In this document: positions 15,535 through 24,379 of the stretch, piece by piece
Layout of the letters: each line of letters opens with the position of its first letter
How positions within the stretch are numbered: the first letter of the stretch is position 1
NCBI RefSeq assembly: GCF_900102465.1
Contig: NZ_FNBW01000005.1
Span: forward strand, 124,001-188,000
Source of the DNA: Thalassobaculum litoreum DSM 18839
GTDB taxonomy: Bacteria > Pseudomonadota > Alphaproteobacteria > Thalassobaculales > Thalassobaculaceae
Direction: 5' to 3'
Length of the DNA: 64,000 nt
The notes under the pieces: model-generated
Told to the model about the DNA's origin: nothing
Database searches by the model: none
What the model saw: only the letters and a program-made list of their open reading frames with translations
Translations under genes and position numbers: made by a program

Positions 15535-16545
15535 ATGGCATCCGTAGCCCTCAGCGAGATCGAGGCCGCCCGGCGGATCATCGCCGAGACCGCCGTGGCG
15601 ACGCCTTTGGTGCCGTCGCCACACCTCTCGTCCCTGGCCGGACGGGAGTTCCTTCTCAAGCTCGAGATCGTCCAGCCGATGGGGGCTTTCAAGCTGCGCG
15701 GGGCCGCCAACGCGGTCATGCGCCTGCCGGAAGGCACGGCGGGCGTGACCTGCTGCTCCACCGGCAATCACGGCCGCGGCGTCGCTTACGCCGCCCGGCG
15801 GCGCGGCCTGCGCGCGGTGATCTGCATGTCGTCGCTGGTGCCGCAGACCAAGATCGACGGCATCAGGGCGCTGGGGGCGGAGGTGCAGATCGTCGGACGC
15901 TCCCAGGACGAGGCGATGGCCCATAGCCGGCGTCTGGTCGTCGACGAGGGGCTGGTTGAGATCTCTCCGTTCGACGACCCGGCCGTCATCGCCGGCCAGG
16001 GCACGATCGGCCTGGAACTGCTGGAGCAGTGCCCGGACCTGGCGACCGTGCTGGTGCCGCTGTCCGGCGGCGGGCTGGCCGGCGGGATCGCCGCGGCGAT
16101 CAAGGCGGTGAAGCCGTCGGTCCGCATCATCGGCATCTCCATGGACCGGGGGGCTGCGATGCACGCGTCCATCGCCGCCGGCCGGCCGGTCGAGGTGGAG
16201 GAGGTGGCCAGCCTCGCGGATTCCCTGGGCGGCGGCATCGGCCTTGACAACCGCTTCTCCTTCGAGCTCTGCCGCATCCTGCTGGACGACGTGGTGCTGG
16301 TCGGCGAGGCGGAGATCTATCGGGCGCTGCAGACCGTCTATTACGAGGACCGGCTGGTCTGCGAGGGCGCCTGCGTCGTCGGTGTCGCCGCGCTGCAGGC
16401 CGGCAAGCTGGCCCCATCCCCGGGCCCGATCGCGACGATCATCACCGGGCGCAATCTCGACATGAAGATCCATGCCGACATCATGCAGGGCCGCGACGTG
16501 GTGCTCGGCGACCTCACCATCAACGGACAGCCGTATCATGCATGA
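15535..16545 (+). CDS. PLP-dependent threonine dehydratase-like enzyme, EutB-like
   Basis: This fold-type II PLP enzyme has 336 residues. The lysine is K53 in GAFKLRGA, the Asn-loop is STGNHGRGVA and the phosphate-cup is SGGGLAGG. It lacks the C-terminal ACT-like domain of biosynthetic threonine dehydratase. The ATG at 15535 has GCGAGGAGG just upstream and is preferred over an upstream TTG. It overlaps an ornithine-cyclodeaminase-like gene by 8 bp, as eutB-eutC do in hydroxyectoine catabolism and as the related bhcB/bhcD types in the beta-hydroxyaspartate cycle. It should eliminate water from a beta-hydroxy amino acid to give an imine/enamine. The other hydroxyectoine genes are not here, so the substrate is open. 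Confidence 0.82.
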   Translation: MASVALSEIEAARRIIAETAVATPLVPSPHLSSLAGREFLLKLEIVQPMGAFKLRGAANAVMRLPEGTAGVTCCSTGNHGRGVAYAARRRGLRAVICMSSLVPQTKIDGIRALGAEVQIVGRSQDEAMAHSRRLVVDEGLVEISPFDDPAVIAGQGTIGLELLEQCPDLATVLVPLSGGGLAGGIAAAIKAVKPSVRIIGISMDRGAAMHASIAAGRPVEVEEVASLADSLGGGIGLDNRFSFELCRILLDDVVLVGEAEIYRALQTVYYEDRLVCEGACVVGVAALQAGKLAPSPGPIATIITGRNLDMKIHADIMQGRDVVLGDLTINGQPYHA

Positions 16546-17527
16546 CATCTCCATCCTGACCGAAGCCGACCTGCGCGAGCTGGTGCCGCTGGACGCGGCG
16601 GCGGTCGACGTGGTCGAGCGTGCCTTCACCGCCCTGGCCGGCGAGGGGGTGGTGATGCCGCCGATCCTGTCGATGGAGCTTCCCGTCGCAAATGCCGAGG
16701 TCGACGTGAAGACCGCCTATCTGCCCGGCTTCGACGGTTTCGCCATCAAGGTCAGCCCCGGCTTCTTCGACAACCCGAAGATCGGCCTGCCGAGCCTGAA
16801 CGGCCTGATGGTGCTGTTCTCCGCCAGGACCGGCCTGGTGGAGGCGCTGCTGCTGGACAACGGGTATCTGACCGATGTGCGCACCGCCGCCGCCGGTGCC
16901 GTCGCCGCCCGCCATCTGGCGCCGGAGGTGCGCACCGCCGGCGTGCTCGGCACAGGGGTGCAGGCGCGGCTGCAGATCGAGGCGGCGCGGCTAGTGCGGC
17001 CGTTCGAACGGGTGCTGGTCTGGGGGCGCGACCCGGTGAAGGCGGAGATCTGCGCCTATGACCTGGCCGAGCGGCTCGGCATCGAGGTCGTGGTCGAGGC
17101 CGATCCGGCCCGGGTGGTGGGCGAAAGCCAGCTCGTCGTCACCACCACCCCGGCGCGCGATCCGGTGCTGCGGGCCGAGTGGCTGCATCCGGGCCTGCAC
17201 ATCACCGCGATGGGCTCCGACCAGCCGGGCAAGAACGAGATCGATCCGGCCGTCTTCGACCGTCTGTCGGTCTATGTCCCGGATCGGGAGAGCCAATGCC
17301 GGACCCAGGGGGAGCTGCGCAGCGCGCTGGCCGCCGGCGCGGTGCCGGAGGAGCGGACCTATGCCGAGCTCGGCATGGTGGTCTCAGAGCCGGCGTTGGG
17401 CCGCAAGTCCCTGGACGACATCACCCTGGTCGACCTCACCGGCACTGGCGCCCAGGACACCGCCATCGCCAGTTTCGCCATGACCCGTGCGAAGGACCGC
17501 GCGGCCGGTACGGTGATCCGCGCCTGA
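16538..17527 (+). CDS. Ornithine cyclodeaminase/mu-crystallin family protein, EutC-like
   Basis: This 329-residue protein has the family's substrate segment ([20 protein letters not shown]), a conserved [17 protein letters not shown] helix and the NAD-binding motif [10 protein letters not shown]. Family members include ornithine cyclodeaminase, ectoine-utilisation EutC and imine reductases such as iminosuccinate reductase BhcD. Overlap with the EutB-like gene (8 bp) predicts coupled expression and a shared substrate flow, with the dehydratase making an imine that this protein reduces. The start is the ATG at 16538; the longer frame would lie within the upstream gene. Confidence 0.83.
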   Translation: MHDISILTEADLRELVPLDAAAVDVVERAFTALAGEGVVMPPILSMELPVANAEVDVKTAYLPGFDGFAIKVSPGFFDNPKIGLPSLNGLMVLFSARTGLVEALLLDNGYLTDVRTAAAGAVAARHLAPEVRTAGVLGTGVQARLQIEAARLVRPFERVLVWGRDPVKAEICAYDLAERLGIEVVVEADPARVVGESQLVVTTTPARDPVLRAEWLHPGLHITAMGSDQPGKNEIDPAVFDRLSVYVPDRESQCRTQGELRSALAAGAVPEERTYAELGMVVSEPALGRKSLDDITLVDLTGTGAQDTAIASFAMTRAKDRAAGTVIRA

Positions 17528-17622
17528 GCGGAACCAATCCGGCCACTAGGGTTGCAGCGGCGGGCGATTTGCGCGATGTCCGGGGCATAATCGGCATTTC
17601 TGACAGCGCGAGGACGGCGGCC

Positions 17623-18999
17623 ATGCTGACCAACGACCAGCTCGACAAGTGGGACCGGGAGTCCTTCTTCCATCCCTCCACCCATCTGGCGCAGCACGCC
17701 CGCGGCGAAAGCCCGAACCGGATCGTCACCGGCGGGTCCGGTGTCTATATCGAGGACCGCGACGGCAACCGGCTGCTCGACGGCTTCGCCGGCCTGTACT
17801 GCGTGAATGTCGGCTACGGCCGCCCCGAGATCGCCGAGGCGATCGCCGCCCAGGCGAAGGAACTGGCCTATTACCATGCCTATGTCGGCCACGGCACCGA
17901 GGCCTCCATCACGCTCGCGCAGATGGTCACGGACCGCGCGCCGGCTGGCATGTCGAAGGTGTATTTCGGCCTCGGCGGCTCCGACGCCAACGAGACCAAC
18001 ATCAAGCTGGTCTGGTACTACAACAACATCCTGGGCCGGCCGGAGAAGAAGAAGATCATCTCGCGCTGGCGGGGCTATCACGGCTCGGGCCTGGTCACCG
18101 GCTCGCTCACCGGTCTGGAGCTGTTCCACAAGAAGTTCGACCTGCCGCTCGACCGCATCCTGCACACCACGGCGCCGGTCTATTACCGCCGAGAGAACCT
18201 GGCCAGCAGCGAGGCCGAGTTCGTCGCCGAGTGCGTCGCCGACCTGGAGGCGCTGATCGAGCGCGAGGGGGCCGACACCATCGCCGCCTTCATCGGCGAG
18301 CCCGCACTCGGCACCGGTGGTCTGGTGCCGCCGCCGGCGGGCTACTGGCCGGCGATCCAGGCGGTGCTGGACAAGCACGACATCCTGATGATCGCCGACG
18401 AGGTGGTCACCGGCTTCGGCCGTCTGGGCTCGATGTTCGGCTCCGACCATTACGGCATCCGCCCGGACTTCATCACCATCGCCAAGGGGCTGACCTCGGC
18501 CTATGCGCCGCTCTCCGGCTCCATCGTGTCCGACCGGGTCTGGAAAGTGCTGGAGCAGGGCACCGACGAGTTCGGGGCGATCGGCCATGGCTGGACCTAC
18601 TCCGCCCATCCGATCGGGGCGGCGGCCGGTGTCGCCAACCTGAAGCTGATCGACAGCCTGGGGCTGGTGGAGAATGCCGGGAGCGTCGGCGCCTATCTGA
18701 AGCAGGCGCTCACCGACGCCGTCGGCGACCACCCGAATGTGGGCGAGGTCCGCGGCGAGGGGCTGCTCTGCGCCGTCGAATTCGTCGCCGACAAGACGGA
18801 CCGGACCTATTTCGATCCGGCCCAGAAGGTCGGCGGGCGGATCGTCGGCAAGCTGTTGGAAGAGGGTGTCATCGGCCGGGCCATGCCCCAGGGCGACATT
18901 CTCGGCCTCGCCCCGCCGCTCTGCCTGACCCGCGCGGAGGCCGACAAGATCGTCGCCGCGACGCAGACGGCGCTGAAGACGGTCGCGGCCGAGCTCTAG
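17623..18999 (+). CDS. Class III PLP-dependent aminotransferase
   Basis: This 458-residue fold-type I omega-aminotransferase has a PLP-contacting acid, D259, in [12 protein letters not shown], and the Schiff-base lysine K288 in [14 protein letters not shown] phosphate-contact GGSDANETN lies at 118-126. The family moves amino groups from omega-amino acids or diamines to pyruvate or 2-oxoglutarate. It starts at the ATG at 17623, 95 bp after the EutC-like gene, so it is probably in the same unit. It may remove a distal amino group from the compound imported by the transporter or from the product of the EutB/EutC pair. Confidence 0.88.
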   Translation: MLTNDQLDKWDRESFFHPSTHLAQHARGESPNRIVTGGSGVYIEDRDGNRLLDGFAGLYCVNVGYGRPEIAEAIAAQAKELAYYHAYVGHGTEASITLAQMVTDRAPAGMSKVYFGLGGSDANETNIKLVWYYNNILGRPEKKKIISRWRGYHGSGLVTGSLTGLELFHKKFDLPLDRILHTTAPVYYRRENLASSEAEFVAECVADLEALIEREGADTIAAFIGEPALGTGGLVPPPAGYWPAIQAVLDKHDILMIADEVVTGFGRLGSMFGSDHYGIRPDFITIAKGLTSAYAPLSGSIVSDRVWKVLEQGTDEFGAIGHGWTYSAHPIGAAAGVANLKLIDSLGLVENAGSVGAYLKQALTDAVGDHPNVGEVRGEGLLCAVEFVADKTDRTYFDPAQKVGGRIVGKLLEEGVIGRAMPQGDILGLAPPLCLTRAEADKIVAATQTALKTVAAEL

Positions 19000-19115
19000 G
19001 CGGCCGGCCTGAGCCGGAGCCGGACGAACGCGGTTTGCGGAACGCGGACCGGGGGATACAGTTCTCCCGGTCCTGATCCGCGGAGGGTCGTCACGAGTTG
19101 CGGGGGAAGCGGAAC

Positions 19116-22100
19116 GTGCTCACGCGCCGCTGGGTTATGTTCTGCGTCCTGGCCCTGGCCGTGCTGTGCGGCAGTGGGGGGATCTCCTACTGGGTCTATC
19201 ATGCCCAGCGCGACGAGCTGGTCTCCGACGCGGGCCATGAACTGACCGACGCCACGGTCGCCTTCACCCAGGCCCTGAACAGCGTGTTCGAGCCGGCGCT
19301 GACCCTGGGCGGCACGGTCGCGGATTCCGGCATCCGCCATGCGCCGCCCAACCAGTGGCCGACGCTGTTCTTCGCCATCGCCACCGGCCCGGTGCGCCAG
19401 TTCGAGCAGATGAACGGCGCCTTTCTGGGCTTTCCCGACGGCCGTTTCCTGCATGTCCAGGACCTGGAGGTTGCCGGCCCGAAACGCGCGACCGGCGGGG
19501 ACCGGACCAGCCGAGGGATCTACCGGCGGATCATAGACACCCCTGCGATCAATCCGCGCGGACGATGGCAGGTCTACGATCCGCAGACCGGACGCGCGAA
19601 GATGTCGCCACGCGTGACCCAGGCCTACGACCCGCGCACCCGGAACTGGTACCGGCAGGTGGCGGCGGACGGTCGGGCTCATTGGACCGACGTGTATCAG
19701 TTCGCCTCCAGTCGACGGCTCGGCGTCACCTATGCCCAGCCGATCTTTAATCCGGATGGGTCGCTGTGGGCGGTGCTCGGGGTCGACCTGTCGCTCGGCT
19801 CGCTGTCGCAGACCCTGCTGACCACCTCGTCGGCTCTGGCCCAGGCGGCAGATATCGTGTTTGCCACCGATCTGGCGGATTCCGTGCTCGGTCATCCGGA
19901 GCTGGCGAGCGACACGACGGAGATCCGGTCGAGCACCTCGGAGTTCCTGGAGCGCTACCGCGACCCGACGTCGTTCGAGAGCCTGGCTCCGCGGCAGCTC
20001 AAGGAGGGCCCGCCGCTGCAGATGGTCGAGGCTGAGGGCCGCAGCTATCTGACCACCAAGGCGGATCTGGATCCCGCGCGAGCCATGCCGATGCAGATCT
20101 ACCTGGCGCGCGATCTGGAGCAGGTGCTCGCCGCGGCCCGGGCCGTGGTCTATCGCAACGTGTTGTTCGCGTTCGTGGCGGTCGTGGTGTTCGGGGTCGT
20201 CGCGTCCTACGCGGTGAAGCTGCAGGTCGAGATGGCTCTGCGCCGCCAGGCCGAGGCGGAACTGATCGAGGCGCGCGACATCGCCGAGGCGGCAACCCAG
20301 GCGAAATCCACCTTCCTCGCCACCATGAGCCACGAGATCCGCACGCCGATGAACGGGGTGATGTCGATGGCGGAACTGCTCGGTCTGACCCGGCTCGACG
20401 GCGAGCAGCGGCGCATGGCGCGGATCATCATCGACTCGGCCACGGCCCTTCTGACCATCATCAACGACATCCTCGACTTCTCGAAGATCGAAGCCGGCAA
20501 GCTGGAGATCGAGGCGGTCGAGTTCTCGCTGATGTCCGTGGTCGGCGGATCGGCGGAGCTGCTCGCCCCCCGGGCCGAGGCCAAGGGCCTGGACCTGGTT
20601 GTCCATAACGACCCGTCCCTGATCGACCTGCGCCTGGGCGACCCGACCCGGCTGCGGCAGATCCTGCTGAACCTGGGCGGCAATGCGGTGAAGTTCACCG
20701 ACGAGGGCCGGATCGACATCCGTGTGCGCAGGATCGAGGACGTACCCGAGGCGACCGATAGCGCCGAGCGGCTGCGGTTCGAGGTGACCGATACCGGCAT
20801 CGGCCTCAACGAGGAACAGCGCGCGCGCCTGTTCCAGGCGTTCGTGCAGGCCGACAGTTCGACCTCGCGTAAATACGGCGGCACCGGGCTCGGCCTGTCG
20901 ATCTGCCAGCGGCTGACCGAGCTGATGGGCGGATCCATCGGAGTGGACAGCGAGCCGGGCGCGGGCTCGACCTTCTGGTTCGAACTGCCGCTGGCCGCCG
21001 TCGGCGATGCGCCGCCGCGCTACCCGGACGACCTGTCCGCCGCCTCGGTCGCCCTGGTGGGGCTGTCCGACCGGGTGGCGGAGGTCGCCGAACTCTACCT
21101 GCGGGCCACCGGGATCGAGCGGATCGACCGCTTCGCCGCGGCTGGGGAGGCTGCGGGGGAACGCACCCTGTGGATCCTGCGCTGCGGTGCCGGGAGGCTG
21201 GCGCCGGAGGATCTGGGCGGGATCGAGGGGCGCATCGCGTTTCTGGGCTATCGCGGCGAGCTGGCCGACCTGTCGCCGGACCTGAAGTCCAGGGCCAGCG
21301 CGCTGCTGACCGTGCCGGTGTCGCGCAACGGATTGTGGCGGGCGGTGGCGATCGGGCTCGGTCTACGACCGGCCGAGGAGATCGAGGTCCAGCAGCGCGA
21401 CGACATGGCCTTCGCGCCGCCGCCGGTGGAAGAGGCGCGGGCCGCCGGCGCCCTTGTCCTGGTGGCCGAGGACAACGAGACCAACCAGGTGGTCGTACGA
21501 CAGATGCTCGGCCGCATGGGGTTCGCCTGCGAGATCGCGGAGAACGGCGCGGTCGCGCTCGAGCGGCTGTCCGAAGCGTCCGGTTACGGATTGCTGCTGA
21601 CCGACGTGAACATGCCGGTGATGGACGGCTTCGAACTGGCTCGGGCGGTGCGCGCCCGCGAGGGCGAAGACGCTGATCGGCTGCCCATCGTGGCGCTGAC
21701 CGCCGACGCGCTCGCCGGTACCGAGGAGCGCTGTGCGGAAGCCGGCATGGACGGCTATCTGACCAAGCCGATCGACAGCCGCAAGCTGGGCGCGCTGCTG
21801 GCCGGTCATCTGCCCCAGGGTCTTGCCCTACGCCGGCAGGTCGAGCAGGCGGCGGCGGTGGACGAGGAGGCTGCGGCCGAGGCGGCTCCGGCCATCGACT
21901 GGGACCCGGAGATCTTCGATCCGGCCACGCTGACCGAGACGTTCGGTGCGCTGGACGAAGAGGCGAAGGAACTGATCCGCGGAGCCTCGGCCGCCTGGCC
22001 CGGACGCATTTTCGAGATCGAGGCCGGGCTGGCCGCTGGCGACGTCAAGCGGGCGCGGGATGCCGCCCATTCCCTGAAAGGGGCGGCCCTGTCCGTGGGC

Positions 22101-22244
22101 GCCAAGAGGCTCGGCCGGATCGCGGCCGACCTGCAGGACTATCTCGACGATGGCGATCTGGACATGGCGGGGATCATGGCCGAGCTGCTGCCGTCTACCC
22201 TGGAGGAATTCCAGGAGCTTTTACCTAAAATTATGGCGTTGTGA
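19116..22244 (+). CDS. Hybrid sensor histidine kinase with dCache-like sensor, receiver and HPt domains
   Basis: This 1042-residue inner-membrane kinase has TM1 at about 8-28, a periplasmic dCache-like sensor at about 30-340 (YDPRTRNWYRQV motif, VYQFASSRRLGVTYAQP) and TM2 at about 347-367. HisKA follows with H406 (MSHEIRTPMNG), then a HATPase with N, D and G boxes (GGTGLGLSICQRL). A receiver-like stretch without clear acid pocket lies at about 630-745, a true receiver has D830, and the C-terminal HPt domain has H985 (AHSLKGAALSVG). The GTG at 19116 is chosen because CGGGGGAAG lies just before it. It is followed by a single-domain response regulator, its likely phosphorelay partner. Confidence 0.9.
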   Translation: MLTRRWVMFCVLALAVLCGSGGISYWVYHAQRDELVSDAGHELTDATVAFTQALNSVFEPALTLGGTVADSGIRHAPPNQWPTLFFAIATGPVRQFEQMNGAFLGFPDGRFLHVQDLEVAGPKRATGGDRTSRGIYRRIIDTPAINPRGRWQVYDPQTGRAKMSPRVTQAYDPRTRNWYRQVAADGRAHWTDVYQFASSRRLGVTYAQPIFNPDGSLWAVLGVDLSLGSLSQTLLTTSSALAQAADIVFATDLADSVLGHPELASDTTEIRSSTSEFLERYRDPTSFESLAPRQLKEGPPLQMVEAEGRSYLTTKADLDPARAMPMQIYLARDLEQVLAAARAVVYRNVLFAFVAVVVFGVVASYAVKLQVEMALRRQAEAELIEARDIAEAATQAKSTFLATMSHEIRTPMNGVMSMAELLGLTRLDGEQRRMARIIIDSATALLTIINDILDFSKIEAGKLEIEAVEFSLMSVVGGSAELLAPRAEAKGLDLVVHNDPSLIDLRLGDPTRLRQILLNLGGNAVKFTDEGRIDIRVRRIEDVPEATDSAERLRFEVTDTGIGLNEEQRARLFQAFVQADSSTSRKYGGTGLGLSICQRLTELMGGSIGVDSEPGAGSTFWFELPLAAVGDAPPRYPDDLSAASVALVGLSDRVAEVAELYLRATGIERIDRFAAAGEAAGERTLWILRCGAGRLAPEDLGGIEGRIAFLGYRGELADLSPDLKSRASALLTVPVSRNGLWRAVAIGLGLRPAEEIEVQQRDDMAFAPPPVEEARAAGALVLVAEDNETNQVVVRQMLGRMGFACEIAENGAVALERLSEASGYGLLLTDVNMPVMDGFELARAVRAREGEDADRLPIVALTADALAGTEERCAEAGMDGYLTKPIDSRKLGALLAGHLPQGLALRRQVEQAAAVDEEAAAEAAPAIDWDPEIFDPATLTETFGALDEEAKELIRGASAAWPGRIFEIEAGLAAGDVKRARDAAHSLKGAALSVGAKRLGRIAADLQDYLDDGDLDMAGIMAELLPSTLEEFQELLPKIMAL

Positions 22245-22314
22245 TCGCCAAGCGATTTGGGGGAATATTTTCCTTCAGTTCCAGCATGACGGGCAGCGAC
22301 GAGGGGGCAGAACG

Positions 22315-22731
22315 GTGGTCGATTTCAATCAGGCGAACCCCTACGAGAACATCCGCATCCTGGTGCTCGAGGACGAGAGCCATATCCGCCAGATCATCGT
22401 GCGGCTGCTGCGGCAGATCGGCTTCCGGCTGATCCACGAAGCCGCCAATGGCGCCGACGGGTTCAAGGAACTGCTGCGGGTCAATCCCCAGGTGATCCTG
22501 TGCGACATCCATATGGAGCCGATCGACGGGCTCAACTTCCTGCGCAAGCTGCGCTCCCTGGGCAAGCCGGAATTCACCCGGGTGCCGGTGATCTTCCTGA
22601 CTGCCGATGCCGAGCGTGGCACGGTCGTGGAAGCCAAGGATCTGCGGGTCGATGGCTACCTGGTGAAGCCGGTCTCGCCCAAGCAGCTCAAGCAGCGGCT
22701 TGATGCCGTGCTGTTCCCGGCGCCGAACTGA
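22315..22731 (+). CDS. Single-domain response regulator (CheY-like)
   Basis: This 138-residue receiver has an acidic pocket (LEDES near residues 19-23), phosphoacceptor D64 in LCDIHMEPIDG, the TAD switch and the lysine in DGYLVKPVS. It has no output domain. It begins 70 bp after the hybrid kinase, from a GTG at 22315 with a GAGGGGGC site. It probably takes phosphate from the HPt domain of that kinase and passes the signal on by protein contact. Confidence 0.88.
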   Translation: MVDFNQANPYENIRILVLEDESHIRQIIVRLLRQIGFRLIHEAANGADGFKELLRVNPQVILCDIHMEPIDGLNFLRKLRSLGKPEFTRVPVIFLTADAERGTVVEAKDLRVDGYLVKPVSPKQLKQRLDAVLFPAPN

Positions 22732-22815
22732 CGCCATCCGACCCGTTGGCGCGCCGCGCCGCCCGCGTTATCGTTTCCCCAACAACAAGAACAGCCGACG
22801 AGGAGAGAGGACGCG

Positions 22816-23226
22816 ATGGGTAAGGAAACCTGGAAGTTCAGCCATAACGAAGCGGCGAACGCCGTCTTCACCGAGGGCATGCGCAAGATCTTCGAATACC
22901 GGGATCTGGGCGTGAAGGACGCGACCAACGGCGACTACGTGGCCCATATCGTCAAGGCGAACGGCCGCAAGGACACCGACGAGGTGCAGCACTGGCACGT
23001 GCACGACTGCGACTTCCAGATGGTCTACGTGCTCAAGGGCTGGGCCAAGTTCGAGTATGCGGGCGAGGGCGTGCACACCATCCGCGCCGGTGACTGCATC
23101 AACCAGCGGCCGCTGATCCCGCATCGCGAGATCGAGTGCTCGCCGGACATGGAGCTGCTGGAGATCGTCTCGCCGGCGAACTTCGAGACCCGGATCGTCG
23201 ACGCCCCTGCCGAAGCGGCCGAGTAA
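22816..23226 (+). CDS. Cupin-domain protein
   Basis: This is a 136-residue single cupin. The metal-site motif HWHVHDCDFQ and the following beta strands (MVYVLKGWAKFEY) are clear, and the second motif carries IPHREI. There is no signal peptide. A strong GAGGAGAGAGG ribosome site precedes the ATG. It is convergent with the TRAP transporter operon; a shared terminator lies between. Single cupins may be enzymes (dioxygenase, isomerase) or ligand sensors, and the sequence does not decide. Confidence 0.8.
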   Translation: MGKETWKFSHNEAANAVFTEGMRKIFEYRDLGVKDATNGDYVAHIVKANGRKDTDEVQHWHVHDCDFQMVYVLKGWAKFEYAGEGVHTIRAGDCINQRPLIPHREIECSPDMELLEIVSPANFETRIVDAPAEAAE

Positions 23227-23238
23227 GGTGTTGTCCGA

Positions 23239-23265
23239 CGGAGCGGCGGGTCCGCCGCCGCTCCG
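23239..23265. terminator. Bidirectional hairpin between convergent genes
   Basis: An 11-bp GC-rich stem (CGGAGCGGCGG with its complement) and a 5-base loop lie between the cupin stop and the TRAP binding-protein stop. There is no clear T-run, and it could serve both directions. Confidence 0.6.
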
Positions 23266-23281
23266 GGACTGATCGACGGGG

Positions 23282-24316
23282 TCAGGTGTAGCGGTAGGGC
23301 CGCCCGGCCTTCTCCATGTCCTCGTTGTACTGCTTGAAGATGCCGACGACCTTCGCCTTGAGCGGGGATTCCTTGGCGATCTCGTCCCAGAACACCCGGG
23401 CGGCCGCCTCGACCGTCGCCCATTCGGCATCGGGAATGGTGGTGAGCTCCATCTTGGTGCCGTTCACCCGCAGGCTGGCCTCGCCGCCCCAGTACCAGTA
23501 CTGCCGGTAATAGTGCGACTGGTCGCAGCACACCCGGAACAGGGTCTGCAGATCCTCCGGCAGCTCCTCCCAGCGGCCCATATTGGCGAAGAACGAGCCG
23601 CACCAGGCGCCGGAGATGTTGTTGGTCAGGAAGTAGTTGGTCACGTCGGCCCAGCCGACCGTGTAGTCCTCGGTGATGCCCGACCAGGCGATGCCGTCGA
23701 GCTCGCCGGTCTGCACCGCGACCTCGATGTCTTCCCAGGGCAGGGTGACCGGCACGACGCCGAACTGGGTCAGGAAACGGCCGGCGGTCGGGAAGGTGAA
23801 GACCCGCTTGCCCTCCAGATCCTTCAGCGAGTTGATCGGATCCTTGGTGGCGAAATGGCAGGGGTCCCAGGCGCCGGCGGAGATGTGCTTCACCCCGACC
23901 TTGGCGTATTCCTCCTCCCAGATCTGGGCGAGGCCGTACTGGTTGAACAGCACCGGCACGTCCAACGAGTAACGCGAGGCGAAGGGGAAATAGCCGCCGA
24001 ACACGGTCACTTCGGTCGGCGAGGCCATGCTGTCGTCGTCCGACTGCACCGCGTCGATGGTGCCGCGCTGCAGGGCGCGGAACAGCTCGCCCGTGGGCAC
24101 GAGCTGGTCGGCGAAGAACAGCTCGATCTGCATGCGGTCGCCGGCGATCTTGTTGAACATGTCGATGGCCGGTTTGACCACGTGCTCGGCCAGCGCCGGG
24201 CCGGCATAGGTCTGCATACGCCATTTGATGGTGGACTGCGCGATCGCCGGTGTCGCCAGCGCCGCGGCGGGGGCGGCCGCGGCGGCACCCTTAAGGAATG
24301 TGCGTCTCGTGGTCAT
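23282..24316 (-). CDS. TRAP transporter substrate-binding protein, DctP/TAXI-independent type
   Basis: This 344-residue periplasmic receptor has a Tat-type signal (TTRRTFLKGA followed by an Ala-rich stretch, cleavage after PAIA). The mature part starts STIKWRMQ and holds the DctP substrate region (GELFRALQRGTIDAVQ...) and GGYFPFASRYSL. This subgroup commonly binds organic acids such as 2-oxo acids or mannonate-like sugars. It is the last gene of the dctQ-dctM-dctP order on the minus strand, 63 bp after the large permease. The start has AGGAGGGCTT upstream. Confidence 0.9.
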   Translation of the reverse strand: MTTRRTFLKGAAAAAPAAALATPAIAQSTIKWRMQTYAGPALAEHVVKPAIDMFNKIAGDRMQIELFFADQLVPTGELFRALQRGTIDAVQSDDDSMASPTEVTVFGGYFPFASRYSLDVPVLFNQYGLAQIWEEEYAKVGVKHISAGAWDPCHFATKDPINSLKDLEGKRVFTFPTAGRFLTQFGVVPVTLPWEDIEVAVQTGELDGIAWSGITEDYTVGWADVTNYFLTNNISGAWCGSFFANMGRWEELPEDLQTLFRVCCDQSHYYRQYWYWGGEASLRVNGTKMELTTIPDAEWATVEAAARVFWDEIAKESPLKAKVVGIFKQYNEDMEKAGRPYRYT

Positions 24317-24379
24317 GAAGCCCTCCTAAACTTTTTGTTGAGGGCGATATGATGACCGTATTTTGCGGTGCGGCGAAAA

